64,000 bases of DNA, taken from contig CAWIVH010000001.1 in the NCBI GenBank assembly GCA_963839475.1, positions 186,001 through 250,000 on the forward strand, given 5' to 3'. Source of the DNA: CAWIVH01 sp963839475 (GTDB lineage: Bacteria > Acidobacteriota > UBA6911). A program made the translations under genes and the position numbers. The notes beneath the pieces are model-generated. The model worked only from the letters and a program-made list of their open reading frames with translations. It searched no databases and had not been told where the DNA came from. This document shows, in pieces, positions 1 through 9,604 of this stretch. The first letter of the stretch is position 1. Each line of letters begins with the position of its first letter.

Positions 1-1
1 C

Positions 2-880
2 GCAACTCACACGCCGTTTGACACAGATGGCCGGTTGAATCTTGCCGTCGTCGAACGGCAGGCCGCCTTTCTGCAACACAAGGGCGCGAGCGCCGCATTC
101 ATCGGCGGAACCACCGGTGAAAGCCACTCGCTGACTCTGGAGGAACGGCTCGATCTCGCCGGGGAGTGGGCCGCCGTGGCGAAGGGTTCGTCCCTGAAAG
201 TCATCATGCACGTCGGATCCAACTGTCTGGAAGATTCGCGCACCCTAGCTGGGCAGGCACAGAAGCTCGGTGCCGCTGCAATTGCGGCGGTAGCCCCAAG
301 CTACTTCAAGCCGAGAATGCTGGAGACCCTGGTTGAAAGTTGCCGTATTGTGGCCGCAGCCGCGCCGGAAATTCCGTTTTACTACTACGACATCCCCGCC
401 TTCACCGGGATAACCCTCTCCATGCCGGACTTTCTGGACGCCGCCGTGGATCGCATCCCGACGCTTGCGGGGATCAAGTTCTCTAATCCGGATATGATGG
501 CGCTTCAGCGCTGCCTAAAAAGCCAAGAGGGGCGCTTCGATATTCTCTGGGGGATTGATGAGTGGCTCCTGGCGGCATTGGCCCTCGGCTGCCAGGGCGG
601 AGTCGGCAGCAGCTATTGCTTTGCAGCAGCCGTATACCTGCGCCTGATTGATGCATTCCACAAAGGCAACCTGCCCGCAGCCCGTGAAGAGCAATATAAA
701 TCGGTTCGTATCATCCGGCTTCTGAGCGACTTCGGCTACATGGCGGCGGCCAAGGCGGTCATGGGCATGCTGGGAGTGCCGGTCGGGCCCCCTCGGCTGC
801 CGAATGCCTCCCTGGCACCGGGACAGGACATCGAATTGAGAACCCGCCTGGAAAAATTGGGTTTCTTCGACTGGATTTGA
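2..880 (+). CDS. N-acetylneuraminate lyase / dihydrodipicolinate synthase family aldolase, 5'-truncated
   Basis: A class I Schiff-base aldolase of the DapA/NanA family, which cleaves or forms 2-keto acids from pyruvate. The frame is open to the left edge and already reads TPFDTDGRLN there, a typical N-terminal family motif, so the true start lies just outside the window. The TTG near position 35 is not a start. Visible motifs are GTTGES (pyruvate carboxylate binding), YYYDIP (the catalytic Tyr) and GIKFSNPD (the Schiff-base Lys). GIDEWLLAALALG followed by GGVGSSY resembles NanA-like members more than true DapA. The neighbouring exported glycosidase and Gfo/Idh oxidoreductase suggest sugar-acid catabolism rather than lysine synthesis. 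The exact substrate cannot be read from the sequence. Confidence 0.85.
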   Translation, partial: ATHTPFDTDGRLNLAVVERQAAFLQHKGASAAFIGGTTGESHSLTLEERLDLAGEWAAVAKGSSLKVIMHVGSNCLEDSRTLAGQAQKLGAAAIAAVAPSYFKPRMLETLVESCRIVAAAAPEIPFYYYDIPAFTGITLSMPDFLDAAVDRIPTLAGIKFSNPDMMALQRCLKSQEGRFDILWGIDEWLLAALALGCQGGVGSSYCFAAAVYLRLIDAFHKGNLPAAREEQYKSVRIIRLLSDFGYMAAAKAVMGMLGVPVGPPRLPNASLAPGQDIELRTRLEKLGFFDWI

Positions 881-904
881 CCGCGGCGGGTCCGGACCCC
901 GGCG

Positions 905-2410
905 CTATTTGGAGAAAAAGTCGCCGACAGCTTCCCACAAACGGGCCGAACTGAGTCCTCCGGCAGAGAAGATGACTATCCCCTCAACGCCGGTGCTCCG
1001 GATCCGCTCCAGCGTCCGCGTTACTTTCTCAGCCGGCAGATACCCGGGGGGCAGGCGCTTCAAAAATTCGTTCAGCTTGGCGACTGCCGTATCCCGGCTT
1101 TTGGCGTCGCGCAGATATTCTTCGACGGCAAATGCCGTGCTCTTGTCGAACTCCGCCAGCCTGCTTGAAACCTTTTCGAAGGAAGCCCTGACCTCTGCCG
1201 CCGGCGCGCCTCGAACAATCGAATCCCTCAACTTCACCAGTGCATCCCGCTCTTCGCCAAAGAGGTCGTAGGTAGCAATCCCGACCCAGAGGTGCTGATA
1301 GTTGCCCGCCCACTCTTTCTGCTGCTCGATGGTTTCCTGAAGCAGGTCAAGAAAGACCTCGAAATTACCCGGGAAATGCCCCCGGTAGTCCATCGGCATG
1401 GCGTACTGGACCCAATCCGGGAATCGCCGCCAGTCCTGGCCTATGAACCGGCCGCTGAGGACCGGATTTTTAAAAATGGCGGCGGAAAACTCCATCGTGG
1501 GCTTCACCTTTCGGACCTCTTCGAAAACCTGACGCGCAAAATCTATTACGGCGTTGATGCGGTACTCGTAGAAAAAATAGTCCAGGTCGTGGTTTCCTCC
1601 AGGAAATGAACTGCCCTGAAGCAGGAACCGGCTTTTCATTTCGCGGGTGAGGTCGCTCCAGTTGCCCGGGAGGATTCGAGGGCTTTTCTCCCAGTGTGCC
1701 TCGAGGTGAGGGCGGTCGATGGGAGGGTAGAAAGCGCTGTCAGGATATTTTTTGGTCACATACCCGGCATACTCCGGGAGATGCTTCAGGCAATAATCGC
1801 AAAAGCAGTAAGTGTCGGGCGCCAAATCACCCGGGTATCGGATGTAGTCGTGATGGATCGCATCGACCTGGTATTGGAGGGCAAACTCCTTGATAACGGG
1901 AATGAGCCACTGATCGGTGTAACCGGGTCTTCGGGCAGGGCACATCCACGCCATCTGGTAGGGCTGTCCGCGCAGGATCTCGGAGTTTGTTGGCTTCCCC
2001 TCGGGATTGAGCGCCACCCACTCCGGGTGCTGCTTGACGATGTAAGAGTTGGCCCCCTCCGCAAAATCAAAGAACCAGGCGTGGACCTGGATGCCCCGGC
2101 TGTGGCACTCCCGGATCAAAATGCCGGGCATATCGAACTTCTTATATTCCGGCACAACCGCGTCGGCGAATCCCGTGCTGGGCCAGTACAAACCCGCCGG
2201 GCCCTTCACCTGCATGACGACCGTGTTGATGTGGGCCTTTTCGAGCTGGGCGGCAAAATTAATAACGGATTGCTCGGTGGTGCCGGCGTCCCGCGGGCTG
2301 GCCCACACCCCCCGGCCTTTTAAACTCGAGGTTGCTCCTGCAATTTCACATGGTGCAATACAAAAAACCAGGACCAGGCCCGACATTATGATAGATCGAA
2401 TTTTCGCCAT
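905..2410 (-). CDS. Exported glycoside-hydrolase-like protein (GHL10/DUF187 type)
   Basis: A 501-residue protein with a signal peptide (KIRSIIMSGLVLVFC then AGA) and a TIM-barrel-like domain of the GHL10 family. The opening RGVWASP and the HAWFFDF and DAIHHDYIRYPG segments are characteristic; the Asp and His residues in HHDYIRYPG lie where these families place active-site residues. I chose the internal ATG because GGAGGTGAT sits directly before it and it begins the signal peptide; the frame stays open upstream without adding recognisable protein. It likely acts outside the cytoplasm on a polysaccharide, but GHL10 members are poorly characterised and the substrate is unknown. It converges on the aldolase gene with a 24-base gap. 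Confidence 0.75.
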   Translation of the reverse strand: MAKIRSIIMSGLVLVFCIAPCEIAGATSSLKGRGVWASPRDAGTTEQSVINFAAQLEKAHINTVVMQVKGPAGLYWPSTGFADAVVPEYKKFDMPGILIRECHSRGIQVHAWFFDFAEGANSYIVKQHPEWVALNPEGKPTNSEILRGQPYQMAWMCPARRPGYTDQWLIPVIKEFALQYQVDAIHHDYIRYPGDLAPDTYCFCDYCLKHLPEYAGYVTKKYPDSAFYPPIDRPHLEAHWEKSPRILPGNWSDLTREMKSRFLLQGSSFPGGNHDLDYFFYEYRINAVIDFARQVFEEVRKVKPTMEFSAAIFKNPVLSGRFIGQDWRRFPDWVQYAMPMDYRGHFPGNFEVFLDLLQETIEQQKEWAGNYQHLWVGIATYDLFGEERDALVKLRDSIVRGAPAAEVRASFEKVSSRLAEFDKSTAFAVEEYLRDAKSRDTAVAKLNEFLKRLPPGYLPAEKVTRTLERIRSTGVEGIVIFSAGGLSSARLWEAVGDFFSK

Positions 2411-2626
2411 GGCATCACCTCCGGGAGCCCAGTATAGCGGAAGAAGCCCGGAATCGGACCCGGGGGCGACCGATTCTTCATTGCTGGTCGGAATCCATCC
2501 GCGGACTTCCGCATTCATTCAGATAGAGAACATGCGATGGATAGGCATCCGATTCCACACCGATTGGCAAGGCAAGGGTGATATTCTCGATGAATCTGGA
2601 AAAGATAAATAAACAAAAAGGCAAAT

Positions 2627-3751
2627 ATGGAAAACCTCATGAAAACCAGGGGGAGTTGCCGCTGGGGAATTCTTGGAACCGCGAATATCGCCCGGAAAAA
2701 CTGGAAAGCCATCAGGAATTCGGGAAACTCGACCCTGACAGCGGTCGCCAGCCGAAGCGCCGATAGGGCTCGCCAGTTCATCGACGACTGCCAGGCCTGC
2801 GCGCCTAGCCCCCCCGCCCCGAAAGCCTGCGGGAGCTACGGTGAACTGCTGCAGAGAAGCGACGTGGACGCGGTTTATGTGCCGCTGCCGACCGGAATCC
2901 GGAAAGAGTGGGTGATCCGCGCAGCGGAGGCGGGAAAGCATGTTCTTTGCGAAAAACCGTGCGGCTCCAATGCCGGCGAGGTTCGGGAGATGCTGGATGC
3001 GTGCAGGCGAAACGGGGTCCAGTTCATGGACGCCGTGATGTTCATGCACAGTGATCGCATGACCAGGCTGCGCGAGGTGCTGGAAGACGGATCCAGCATA
3101 GGCCGGCTCAAACGCATTGCGACGCAATTCACCTTCCGGGGAGATGATGAGTTTTTTAAGCAAAATATCCGCACGAGCGGCCAACTCGAACCCCTTGGCT
3201 GCCTTGGCGATCTCGGTTGGTACACCATCCGGTTTGCGCTGTGGGTGATGAAGTATCAACTCCCGGAACGCGTGGTTGGCAACCTGCTGGAGGAGCATAG
3301 GCGTCCGGACGGTGGACAGGCCGTACCGACCGATTTTTCCGGCGAGCTGTTTTTCCCAGGAGGTGTGTCGGCAAGCTTTTACTGTTCATTCATCGCCGAA
3401 ATTCAGCAGTGGGCCATCGTGAGCGGTTCGAAGGGCTATCTCGAGGTACCGGACTTCGTTCTTCCCTGGCACGGCTCTGAACTGGGTTTCACTGTAACAA
3501 ATTCTTTTTATGATGTCCGGGGCTGCGACTTCAACATGCAGAGCCGAACACATCGGCTGGCTGTGCCCGAGTACAGCAACAGCTTCGCCCCTTCGCAGGA
3601 ATCCAACATGATCCGCCACTTTGCCGATCTCGTGCTTGCGGGCCGAATCGACGAAAGCTGGGGTGAAATCGCTTTGAAGACCCAGCAGGTGTTGGATGCG
3701 TGCCTCCTTTCAGCTCGCGAACAAAAAAGAATGGATTTTTGTCCTTCCTGA
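2627..3751 (+). CDS. Gfo/Idh/MocA family oxidoreductase
   Basis: A 374-residue NAD(P)-dependent sugar or inositol dehydrogenase-like protein. The N-terminal Rossmann fold starts with WGILGTANIA. The family lysine is in CEKPCGSN (near residue 110), which lies at the nicotinamide. The C-terminal half has the usual alpha/beta substrate domain, with a glycine-rich strand (LGCLGDLGWYTI) that often carries the catalytic region. A second ATG four codons later (MKTRGS) is an alternative start; the Shine-Dalgarno sequence is weak for both. No signal peptide, so cytoplasmic. Neighbours suggest a role in catabolism of an unusual sugar. The substrate is not predictable within this family. Confidence 0.85.
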   Translation: MENLMKTRGSCRWGILGTANIARKNWKAIRNSGNSTLTAVASRSADRARQFIDDCQACAPSPPAPKACGSYGELLQRSDVDAVYVPLPTGIRKEWVIRAAEAGKHVLCEKPCGSNAGEVREMLDACRRNGVQFMDAVMFMHSDRMTRLREVLEDGSSIGRLKRIATQFTFRGDDEFFKQNIRTSGQLEPLGCLGDLGWYTIRFALWVMKYQLPERVVGNLLEEHRRPDGGQAVPTDFSGELFFPGGVSASFYCSFIAEIQQWAIVSGSKGYLEVPDFVLPWHGSELGFTVTNSFYDVRGCDFNMQSRTHRLAVPEYSNSFAPSQESNMIRHFADLVLAGRIDESWGEIALKTQQVLDACLLSAREQKRMDFCPS

Positions 3752-3781
3752 GGAGCCTAATGTTTTAAAACGGTTAAACCC

Positions 3782-4564
3782 ATGAAACGCTGGCTCGGCG
3801 CCGCTGCAGTTTTTCTGATCCTTGTTTCAGCCTGGGGCCAGGCCCGGATGGGCGGCGCCTTGCGCCGCCCCGCGCGCGAGCCAAAAGCTTTGGAGGGGCC
3901 CGGCGAATTCACCTTCGTGCGAACGATATATTCCTCGCCTTTTCGAGGCAGAGGTTGGGGCTCATGGGCCACCGACTTTCCCGAGGCGGATTACCACTTC
4001 ATTCAGGGCGTGCGACTCTGGACGACCATCAACCTTCATGTCGCTGAAAAGCCGGAACAGATCGGAATTCTTGACGACAAAATTTTCCACCATCCGCTGA
4101 TCTACTTCGTTGAGCCCGGCTATATGGATCTGTCCGGAGAGGAGGCGGTACGACTGCGCGAGTACGTATCACGCGGGGGATTCCTCTTCCTGGACGACTT
4201 CTGGGGGGACCGAGAATGGGAGAACGTCCGGCTGCAGCTGCGGAAGGCATTCCCGGAATACGCTATCCAGGATCTGCCGCTTGACCATCCGGTTTTTCAC
4301 TCCTACTTTGACATCGACGAAGTTGTACAGGTTCCCGGCATTGGATCCTGGCTTCAGCGCGGCGTAACTCATGAAAAGGGCGGAATTGTTCCTCACTACA
4401 TGGGGATATCCGACAACGCGGGCCGGCTGATTGCCTTCATTGCCAGAAACTGCGACCTGGGTGATGCGTGGGAGTGGATCAATGATCCGCGATACCCGCT
4501 CAAATACGGGCTGGCCGCCTATAGATTGGGCGTGAACGTGATCCTTTATGCAATGACCCACTAA
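3782..4564 (+). CDS. Exported DUF4159 domain protein
   Basis: A 260-residue protein with an N-terminal signal peptide (LGAAAVFLILVSAWG). The body matches the DUF4159 pattern: a FTFVRTIYSS segment, a DFPEADYHF motif, then HPLIYFVEPGYMDLS and a GGFLFLDDFWG loop. DUF4159 is common in acidobacteria and planctomycetes, often next to MoxR ATPase and von Willebrand genes, and adopts a class I glutamine amidotransferase-like fold. The catalytic role is unknown. Here it stands alone, 30 bases after the Gfo/Idh gene, so the two may be co-transcribed. Confidence 0.75.
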   Translation: MKRWLGAAAVFLILVSAWGQARMGGALRRPAREPKALEGPGEFTFVRTIYSSPFRGRGWGSWATDFPEADYHFIQGVRLWTTINLHVAEKPEQIGILDDKIFHHPLIYFVEPGYMDLSGEEAVRLREYVSRGGFLFLDDFWGDREWENVRLQLRKAFPEYAIQDLPLDHPVFHSYFDIDEVVQVPGIGSWLQRGVTHEKGGIVPHYMGISDNAGRLIAFIARNCDLGDAWEWINDPRYPLKYGLAAYRLGVNVILYAMTH

Positions 4565-4850
4565 GGAGCCGGAAAATCGGAGGCCCTCTCATCCACTGGA
4601 GATTGGATCCAGCGGAATCTCGCGGTATGTGTGCTCTGTGGAAAACCCCCGCTCCTTCCTATTAGGCTCGGCGGTAATGAACGATTCTAAAGACAAGATA
4701 TCGGAAGTTATGTCCTTTTTCTCCCCTTGAATGGCCGCTCCAAAACAGGAAGAGGACTATTCTCTTTTGGCTTTGAGCATGAATACCAAACGATGTCAGG
4801 TAAGAGTTGCCCTGATGATACGAAAATGGACCATTACACCTGGAGTTCGT
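4565..4850. other. Intergenic stretch before the M28 peptidase gene
   Basis: About 290 bases without a supported gene. Two upstream ATGs are in frame with the peptidase, but they would add a charged, non-signal-like leader. I see no clear terminator, promoter or RNA gene. Confidence 0.4.
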
Positions 4851-6950
4851 ATGAAACTTCTAAGACTCTGCACGTGCCTGTTCCTATCCTATCTTCTAGC
4901 ACCGGCTCAGACGCTGCGTATCGATCCGCAGCTCGACAAACTGATTCGGGAGGTGGGACCCGAGGTGAATTCGAATGAGGCGCTCGATTTCGCGGTCCGG
5001 ATCCGGGACAACGATCGTTGGTTCAACTTTCCGAAGTTTCATGAAACCGCCGAATACATTCAGAAAACCATGAACGCGATCGGCATGAAAAAGGTCGAGT
5101 TGGTGGAGACTCCGGCCGATGGTGTCACCCAATATGGCTACTGGACCATGCCGTTGGCTTGGGATGTGAAGCAGGCGAAACTCGAAATCGTGGAGCCTGC
5201 GGTCCCCTCGGAAGCGCGCATCCTGGCCGATTACCGCCAACAACCTACTTCCCTGGTAATGTGGAGCGGGCCGACGCCGCCGGGAGGCATCGTGGCTGAA
5301 GTGGTGGAGCTGAAATCCTCGGCACCTGAAGACATCGCCCGTGTCGATGTAAAAGGAAAGATCGTCTTTTTTACCGAAATCAAAAACCCCAATGTGCGCG
5401 ACAGCGCCACCATCAAACTGGGAGAAATCAAGGCCGCCCTGGCCAAACTTGGAGTCGCGGGAATTATCAGCGATTCCACAGAAAACCCGGACCTTGCCAC
5501 AGATCATTATTGGGTGAATTCCTACGGCGACGGCGGATGGGGATTCACCAAAGCCAGCACCCCGATGCCGGCATTTTCCATCACGCCGCGGCAGGGAACC
5601 TATCTGCGCAACCTGTTGACCCGCTACGGCAAGGTCCGCATCAAAGCGCTGGTGGAAAGCCGCCTCTACTCCGGCTCCTATCCCTATGCGACCGGGATCA
5701 TCGAAGGTGCCGGTTCGGAGGAAGAAGTCCTGGAACTTGGACACACGACGGAACCGGGCGCCAACGATAACGCGACCGGTGTTGCCTGCATGCTCGAGTC
5801 GGTCGCAACCCTGAATCGCCTGATTGACTCCGGCAAACTGAAAAGGCCGCGCCGGAGCATTCGAGTTCTGGCCATGCCGGAACTCTACGGTTCCATGCAT
5901 TACGTCGCCAGCAACCCGGACCGCATCAAAAAAACGATCGGTGCGATTTGTGTCGATTCCGGAGCGGGCCCTTATGAATTCGCAGGCACCGAATTCAATT
6001 TCAGGCTGAATCCGGATGTCGCGCGCTCCTATCAGGACGCTTTGGTGATGCGGGTTGCCGAGAGTTATTATTCGTACATCGCTGTCAGGCGCCGGTTTCC
6101 GCACTGGGTTCCGTGGGGACCCGGAACCGACACCTTCCTCAGCGATCCCATGATCGGCATACCGAACCTCGCTGCCAGCGGCAGCGCGGGCGTCAACGTC
6201 CATCACAATGGCGCTGATACCATCGACCGTGTCGACCGCCGGTCGCTGCGCGATTTGAGCGCGATGCTGGCGGTTTACCTCTATTATCTGGCTTCTGCGG
6301 GAGAAACGGAAATTCCCTGGCTGGGTGAAATCACGGCAAACCGGGGCTTTGGAAACCTTGTCCGGGCGGCCGAACCCTATTTCAACCGCTTGGCGATGGC
6401 TGAAAAATCCGAGGCATTGAGCCGCGAGTTATACACGGGTCTCGACAAAGTCGCCTATTGTTCCGCACGCGATCAGGAAGCGCTGCTCTCGGCGCTGCGC
6501 CTGGCTCCCGAAGCCCGGCGCCAGAATCTCCGCGCCTCCATGGACCCGATGCTGAAAAGTATCCAGCGGTTTGCCGACGAACAATCCGAACGGCTGCGCG
6601 CAGCGGCCAACCGGCGCGCCGTTGAACTAGGCCTCCCTGGCCCGATCCAAGCAACTGCACCAGCGCAGGATCCGCGACGCTCGGCCGCAGCGCAAATCAT
6701 CGTGAAGCGCAATCGGATCGGCAGCGTAACATTCGACGACTTGCCTGTGGAGCAACGGGAAGGCTGGCCGGCCGGCGCATGGGACAATCTGCTGCAGACC
6801 GCACTTTACTGGTGCGATGGCAAAAAGGACCTGGCCGAGGTGATTCGCCGGACAGAACTGGAACTCGGGCAGCAGGACTTCGACTATGTCGGCTACTTCC
6901 AATTTCTGGGACGGAAGGGCTATGTCGAAATCCTTAATAAAACAAAATAG
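4851..6950 (+). CDS. Exported M28-family zinc peptidase with a C-terminal extension
   Basis: A 699-residue secreted aminopeptidase-like protein. I start it at MKLLRLCTCLFLSYLLAPAQ, a signal peptide preceded by GGAG, not at the upstream in-frame ATG. A PA-like insert (VKGKIVFFTEIKNP) precedes the M28 core, which shows LGHTTEPGANDNATG (metal site), MPELYGS (the catalytic Glu/metal-ligand region) and VHHNGADTID (the last ligands). The first metal-ligand motif reads HTT rather than the common HxD, so one ligand may differ. The last 100 residues form a separate domain (EGWPAGAWDN to FLGRKGYVEI) that resembles a winged helix and is often attached to these peptidases. The likely role is extracellular peptide degradation. 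Confidence 0.8.
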   Translation: MKLLRLCTCLFLSYLLAPAQTLRIDPQLDKLIREVGPEVNSNEALDFAVRIRDNDRWFNFPKFHETAEYIQKTMNAIGMKKVELVETPADGVTQYGYWTMPLAWDVKQAKLEIVEPAVPSEARILADYRQQPTSLVMWSGPTPPGGIVAEVVELKSSAPEDIARVDVKGKIVFFTEIKNPNVRDSATIKLGEIKAALAKLGVAGIISDSTENPDLATDHYWVNSYGDGGWGFTKASTPMPAFSITPRQGTYLRNLLTRYGKVRIKALVESRLYSGSYPYATGIIEGAGSEEEVLELGHTTEPGANDNATGVACMLESVATLNRLIDSGKLKRPRRSIRVLAMPELYGSMHYVASNPDRIKKTIGAICVDSGAGPYEFAGTEFNFRLNPDVARSYQDALVMRVAESYYSYIAVRRRFPHWVPWGPGTDTFLSDPMIGIPNLAASGSAGVNVHHNGADTIDRVDRRSLRDLSAMLAVYLYYLASAGETEIPWLGEITANRGFGNLVRAAEPYFNRLAMAEKSEALSRELYTGLDKVAYCSARDQEALLSALRLAPEARRQNLRASMDPMLKSIQRFADEQSERLRAAANRRAVELGLPGPIQATAPAQDPRRSAAAQIIVKRNRIGSVTFDDLPVEQREGWPAGAWDNLLQTALYWCDGKKDLAEVIRRTELELGQQDFDYVGYFQFLGRKGYVEILNKTK

Positions 6951-7031
6951 CAGCTGCAGGGTGGCCTCTCACCGCAGGCAGATCTGCCCCACCGTGATTA
7001 CTGGTGGCGAGGGAATTCGGCGATGCTAATC

Positions 7032-7060
7032 AAAGGGGCCGTTGATGAAACGGCCCCTTT
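7032..7060. terminator. Bidirectional intrinsic-terminator-like hairpin
   Basis: Perfect 12-bp stem (AAAGGGGCCGTT with AACGGCCCCTTT) around a 5-base loop. It lies between the convergent M28 peptidase and NIPSNAP-like genes. The stem ends in three U on either transcript, with no long U tract beyond. Confidence 0.65.
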
Positions 7061-7122
7061 GAATCATCCAGACGATTCAGCATGCCAACCGCCCATCTGA
7101 TCGTCGCGGGAATCCTCCGCAG

Positions 7123-7869
7123 CTACTGCTTGGGGACAAAGCTGGCGTCCGGTACAAAGCTGTAAATCAAGTACTCGGAAAAGGCCATAGTCTGGTAGAG
7201 CTTTTCGGACCAGGTTTTGAAACCGGCCTCCCCGAGAGCTTTGATCGCGATGCTCTGTCCGTCCAATTCTTCCCATTTCTCCATAGGCATGGCAGTATGA
7301 AAATCCTGCCTGGAACCGCCGTATTCCACTCTTCGAACCCGGAAAGCCGGCACGCCGACCTTCTTATATGCAGCCACAAGATCCTTCATGAGCGCGATGT
7401 ACTGATCTCCCATGCCGGGAAGCACCCGGGTGTGGTTCACTCTCAGCATTTTGGGAGGAGCCGCTCCCTCTTTTACATAGGTCAGTTCCGCTACCGGCTT
7501 CTCAATCGTCGTGCGAACATTCTCCGTGGCCTGGTTGCGCCGTGCATTGAGCCGAGCCAAATCTCCATCCGCCATCCCCTTTTGCGTAGGAGACTGCCCG
7601 TCACGCTGGGCATAATTGTCCAGTGGGGTGATCACCAGAAATTCGTAGGGATTGCCTATGGTGTTCCGCCAGACCGTCATCCACGAGCCTCCGCCCTTCT
7701 TGTAGGCTTCCATGTACTGCTTCTGGATGTCCATCCATTCTCCCACGCGATCCGGTTTCACCGTAACGCGTGAAATGTTCATGTAGGGGGGCGGCGTCTG
7801 AGCCGCAGCCGCGATTGAGAAGGCGATTACTATCAGCAGCGTAAAGACACTCCTGCGTGCAATGTTCAT
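7123..7869 (-). CDS. Secreted protein with two NIPSNAP-like alpha/beta-barrel domains
   Basis: A 248-residue protein with a signal peptide (RSVFTLLIVIAFSIAAAAQ). The mature part looks like a duplicated dimeric alpha/beta-barrel module: VTVKPDRVGEWMDI followed by WMTVWRNTIGNPYEFLVITPL, then a second copy beginning TRVLPGMGDQYIALMKDLV with VRRVEYGGSRQDF. This resembles NIPSNAP and EthD-like small-ligand proteins, but the assignment is structural inference from pattern. AAGGAG lies six bases before the start. It is monocistronic, and a NIPSNAP protein at 55.1 kb is a distant relative. The function is unknown. Confidence 0.6.
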   Translation of the reverse strand: MNIARRSVFTLLIVIAFSIAAAAQTPPPYMNISRVTVKPDRVGEWMDIQKQYMEAYKKGGGSWMTVWRNTIGNPYEFLVITPLDNYAQRDGQSPTQKGMADGDLARLNARRNQATENVRTTIEKPVAELTYVKEGAAPPKMLRVNHTRVLPGMGDQYIALMKDLVAAYKKVGVPAFRVRRVEYGGSRQDFHTAMPMEKWEELDGQSIAIKALGEAGFKTWSEKLYQTMAFSEYLIYSFVPDASFVPKQ

Positions 7870-8302
7870 GCATTTCTCCTTGCATTCCTTTCGGAATGAT
7901 TTTCCAACAAGCCGTTTTTTGGGGTTAGATTTGGCGACACACCGAGGGGCAAAGGATGGCCCGTATCATTTCTGCTGTCAAGGATTATTATGAAATATCT
8001 TTTCAAGATTTTCCAAAACCATTATAAATTCAGCTAAAAATCCATGAGATGGGATCGCTGGCCCATCTATGTTCAGTATTTTCAGGCCCTTGGCTGCCGA
8101 AAATCCCGGTTGCCCGGAAGAGAAAATTTGAGTTAATCCAGGATCGCCGATTTCAAATCGAGGTAGAATCCTTGGATGCCGCCATGAAGCGATCCGCTTT
8201 TCCGACTGAAGCTTTGAACCGGCAGTAAACGGTTCGCGGCAAGCCTTTTTGATTGGCTGGGGTGCCGGATTGAGGCTCTTCCTTTCAAGACGGAGGTAAT
8301 CG
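7870..8302. other. Intergenic region between divergent genes
   Basis: About 430 bases between the divergent NIPSNAP-like and metallo-hydrolase genes. It should hold both promoters. A minus-strand frame at 7978-8343 has no signal, no family resemblance and overlaps the next gene, so I do not call it. I see no other structure. Confidence 0.4.
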
Positions 8303-9199
8303 GTGATGGCGCGAATGGTACAAAATGCAGTCAAAAGGTTCATGATTCTGGCCGGACTGGCCTTTCTGCCGGCTTATCTTCCTGCAACTTCCCTCGAGGA
8401 CCGGGCTGCGGCCCAAGCCCGGAAAGACAAAGCCGCCGCGACATTCGAAGTCTTCGTCGTGCGCTATGGTGTATCCCGCGATTTCAAGGTTTCGTCTCTG
8501 GTCGTCGGGGCCGATCCATCCAGGAAGACGGATGTACCCTTCATGTTTTGGGTCCTCAAAGGCGGTGGCCGAAACGTCCTTGTGGACGCCGGATGCTATC
8601 GCGGGCCGGACTTCGACAAGTGGAAGCTCAGTGAATTCATCAAGCCTTCGGAAGCTATCGGCAAAGTCGGGCTGCAGCCCGATCAAATCACGGATATCAT
8701 CATCACCCATATTCACTGGGATCATATGGGCGGCGTGGATCTTTTCCCCAAGGCCCGGGTTTGGATCCAGCGGGATGAGTTCGATCACTATGTGGACACA
8801 GCCGGCAAACCTCGTTTCGAGGCCATCGGCCCCGACGACGCCGCGTTGCTTGTGACCCTTAAGAAATCCGGCCGCCTCGTGCAGGTCGACGGAGATGCCC
8901 GCGAAATCATCCCCGGCATCACCGTTTACACAGGCGGCAAGCACACCTTCTCAGCCCAGTACGTCGGTGTGAAAACCGCTGCCGGAACGGTCGTGATCGC
9001 TTCCGACAACATTTACATGTATGAAAACCTCGAAAAGCATCTGCCGTTGGGGCTTACCGAGGATCGTGATGCCGACCTGCGGGCACAGGAGCGAATGCTG
9101 AAGCTGGCCTCGAGCCCGCGCCTGATCCTTCCGGGCCATGATCCGGCGGTTTTCCAACGGTTCCCGAAGCCGGGGGACGGCGTAGCCAGGATCGAATAA
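8303..9199 (+). CDS. Exported metallo-beta-lactamase-fold hydrolase (AHL-lactonase-like)
   Basis: A 298-residue MBL-fold protein. The zinc motif is HIHWDH (in THIHWDHMGG), with later ligands in GGKHTFSAQ, IASDN and LPGHDP, the order expected for the lactonase/glyoxalase branch. The N-terminus (FMILAGLAFLPAYLPATS) is a probable signal peptide. GGAGG lies six bases before GTG and nine before the adjacent ATG, so either may start. N-acyl-homoserine lactone cleavage is one possibility, but the family has many ester and lactone substrates. It is followed after three bases by a membrane-protein gene and then a glycosidase, so the three probably form an operon. Confidence 0.8.
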   Translation: MMARMVQNAVKRFMILAGLAFLPAYLPATSLEDRAAAQARKDKAAATFEVFVVRYGVSRDFKVSSLVVGADPSRKTDVPFMFWVLKGGGRNVLVDAGCYRGPDFDKWKLSEFIKPSEAIGKVGLQPDQITDIIITHIHWDHMGGVDLFPKARVWIQRDEFDHYVDTAGKPRFEAIGPDDAALLVTLKKSGRLVQVDGDAREIIPGITVYTGGKHTFSAQYVGVKTAAGTVVIASDNIYMYENLEKHLPLGLTEDRDADLRAQERMLKLASSPRLILPGHDPAVFQRFPKPGDGVARIE

Positions 9200-9202
9200 A
9201 AA

Positions 9203-9604
9203 ATGACACGCCACCCAATCCAAACTCCAGCGGACAAAGCAAGGAATGTGCTTTGCGCTCTGACAGGCATTGTGGTGCTCCTCCTCAAGCGACACTATTC
9301 CGGCCCGGGCAAGGAGGCGGTGCACAACTATGGCGGAAACCTGAGCGTGTCCTTTGCGCTCTACTTTGTGCTTCTGCAACTCCCCATCCCTGTCCCGTTC
9401 AGGAAACCGGCTGCCGCGGGGCTTGCTTTGGCCGCGGTTGAAATGTTCGAGGTTTTTAACGGTTTCGGAGTGACCGCGAATACCTACGATCCCTTGGATT
9501 TGATCGCCAACGCAATCGGAGTCGTGGTCGCACTTGCGTTAGACAGCACATTGCCTTGTTGGAGGAAGGCCCAATCAGGGAATTCCACGGGGGGAAAGTC
9601 ATGA
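9203..9604 (+). CDS. Small VanZ-like membrane protein
   Basis: A 133-residue integral membrane protein with about three hydrophobic helices (residues 17-26, 48-60 and 68-85) and a final one from 105. The segment FNGFGVTANTYDPLDLIANAIG resembles the conserved end of VanZ-like proteins, where an Asp-Pro pair precedes the last helix. The start is three bases after the preceding stop and its own Shine-Dalgarno is poor, so translation is probably coupled. Its stop overlaps the start of the glycosidase gene (ATGA). It is likely a minor membrane component of the operon; there is no evidence for antibiotic resistance. Confidence 0.6.
   Translation: MTRHPIQTPADKARNVLCALTGIVVLLLKRHYSGPGKEAVHNYGGNLSVSFALYFVLLQLPIPVPFRKPAAAGLALAAVEMFEVFNGFGVTANTYDPLDLIANAIGVVVALALDSTLPCWRKAQSGNSTGGKS

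Noticed and set aside
4896..6206. 436-residue minus-strand frame opposite the M28 peptidase
   Set aside because: It is antisense to a gene with intact catalytic motifs, and has no domain of its own.
7978..8343. Possible 121-residue minus-strand gene
   Set aside because: Overlaps the metallo-hydrolase start, has no ribosome site or recognisable motif.
9203..9604. VanZ-like gene as glycopeptide resistance
   Set aside because: No other van genes are present. VanZ-like membrane proteins are widespread with unknown roles.
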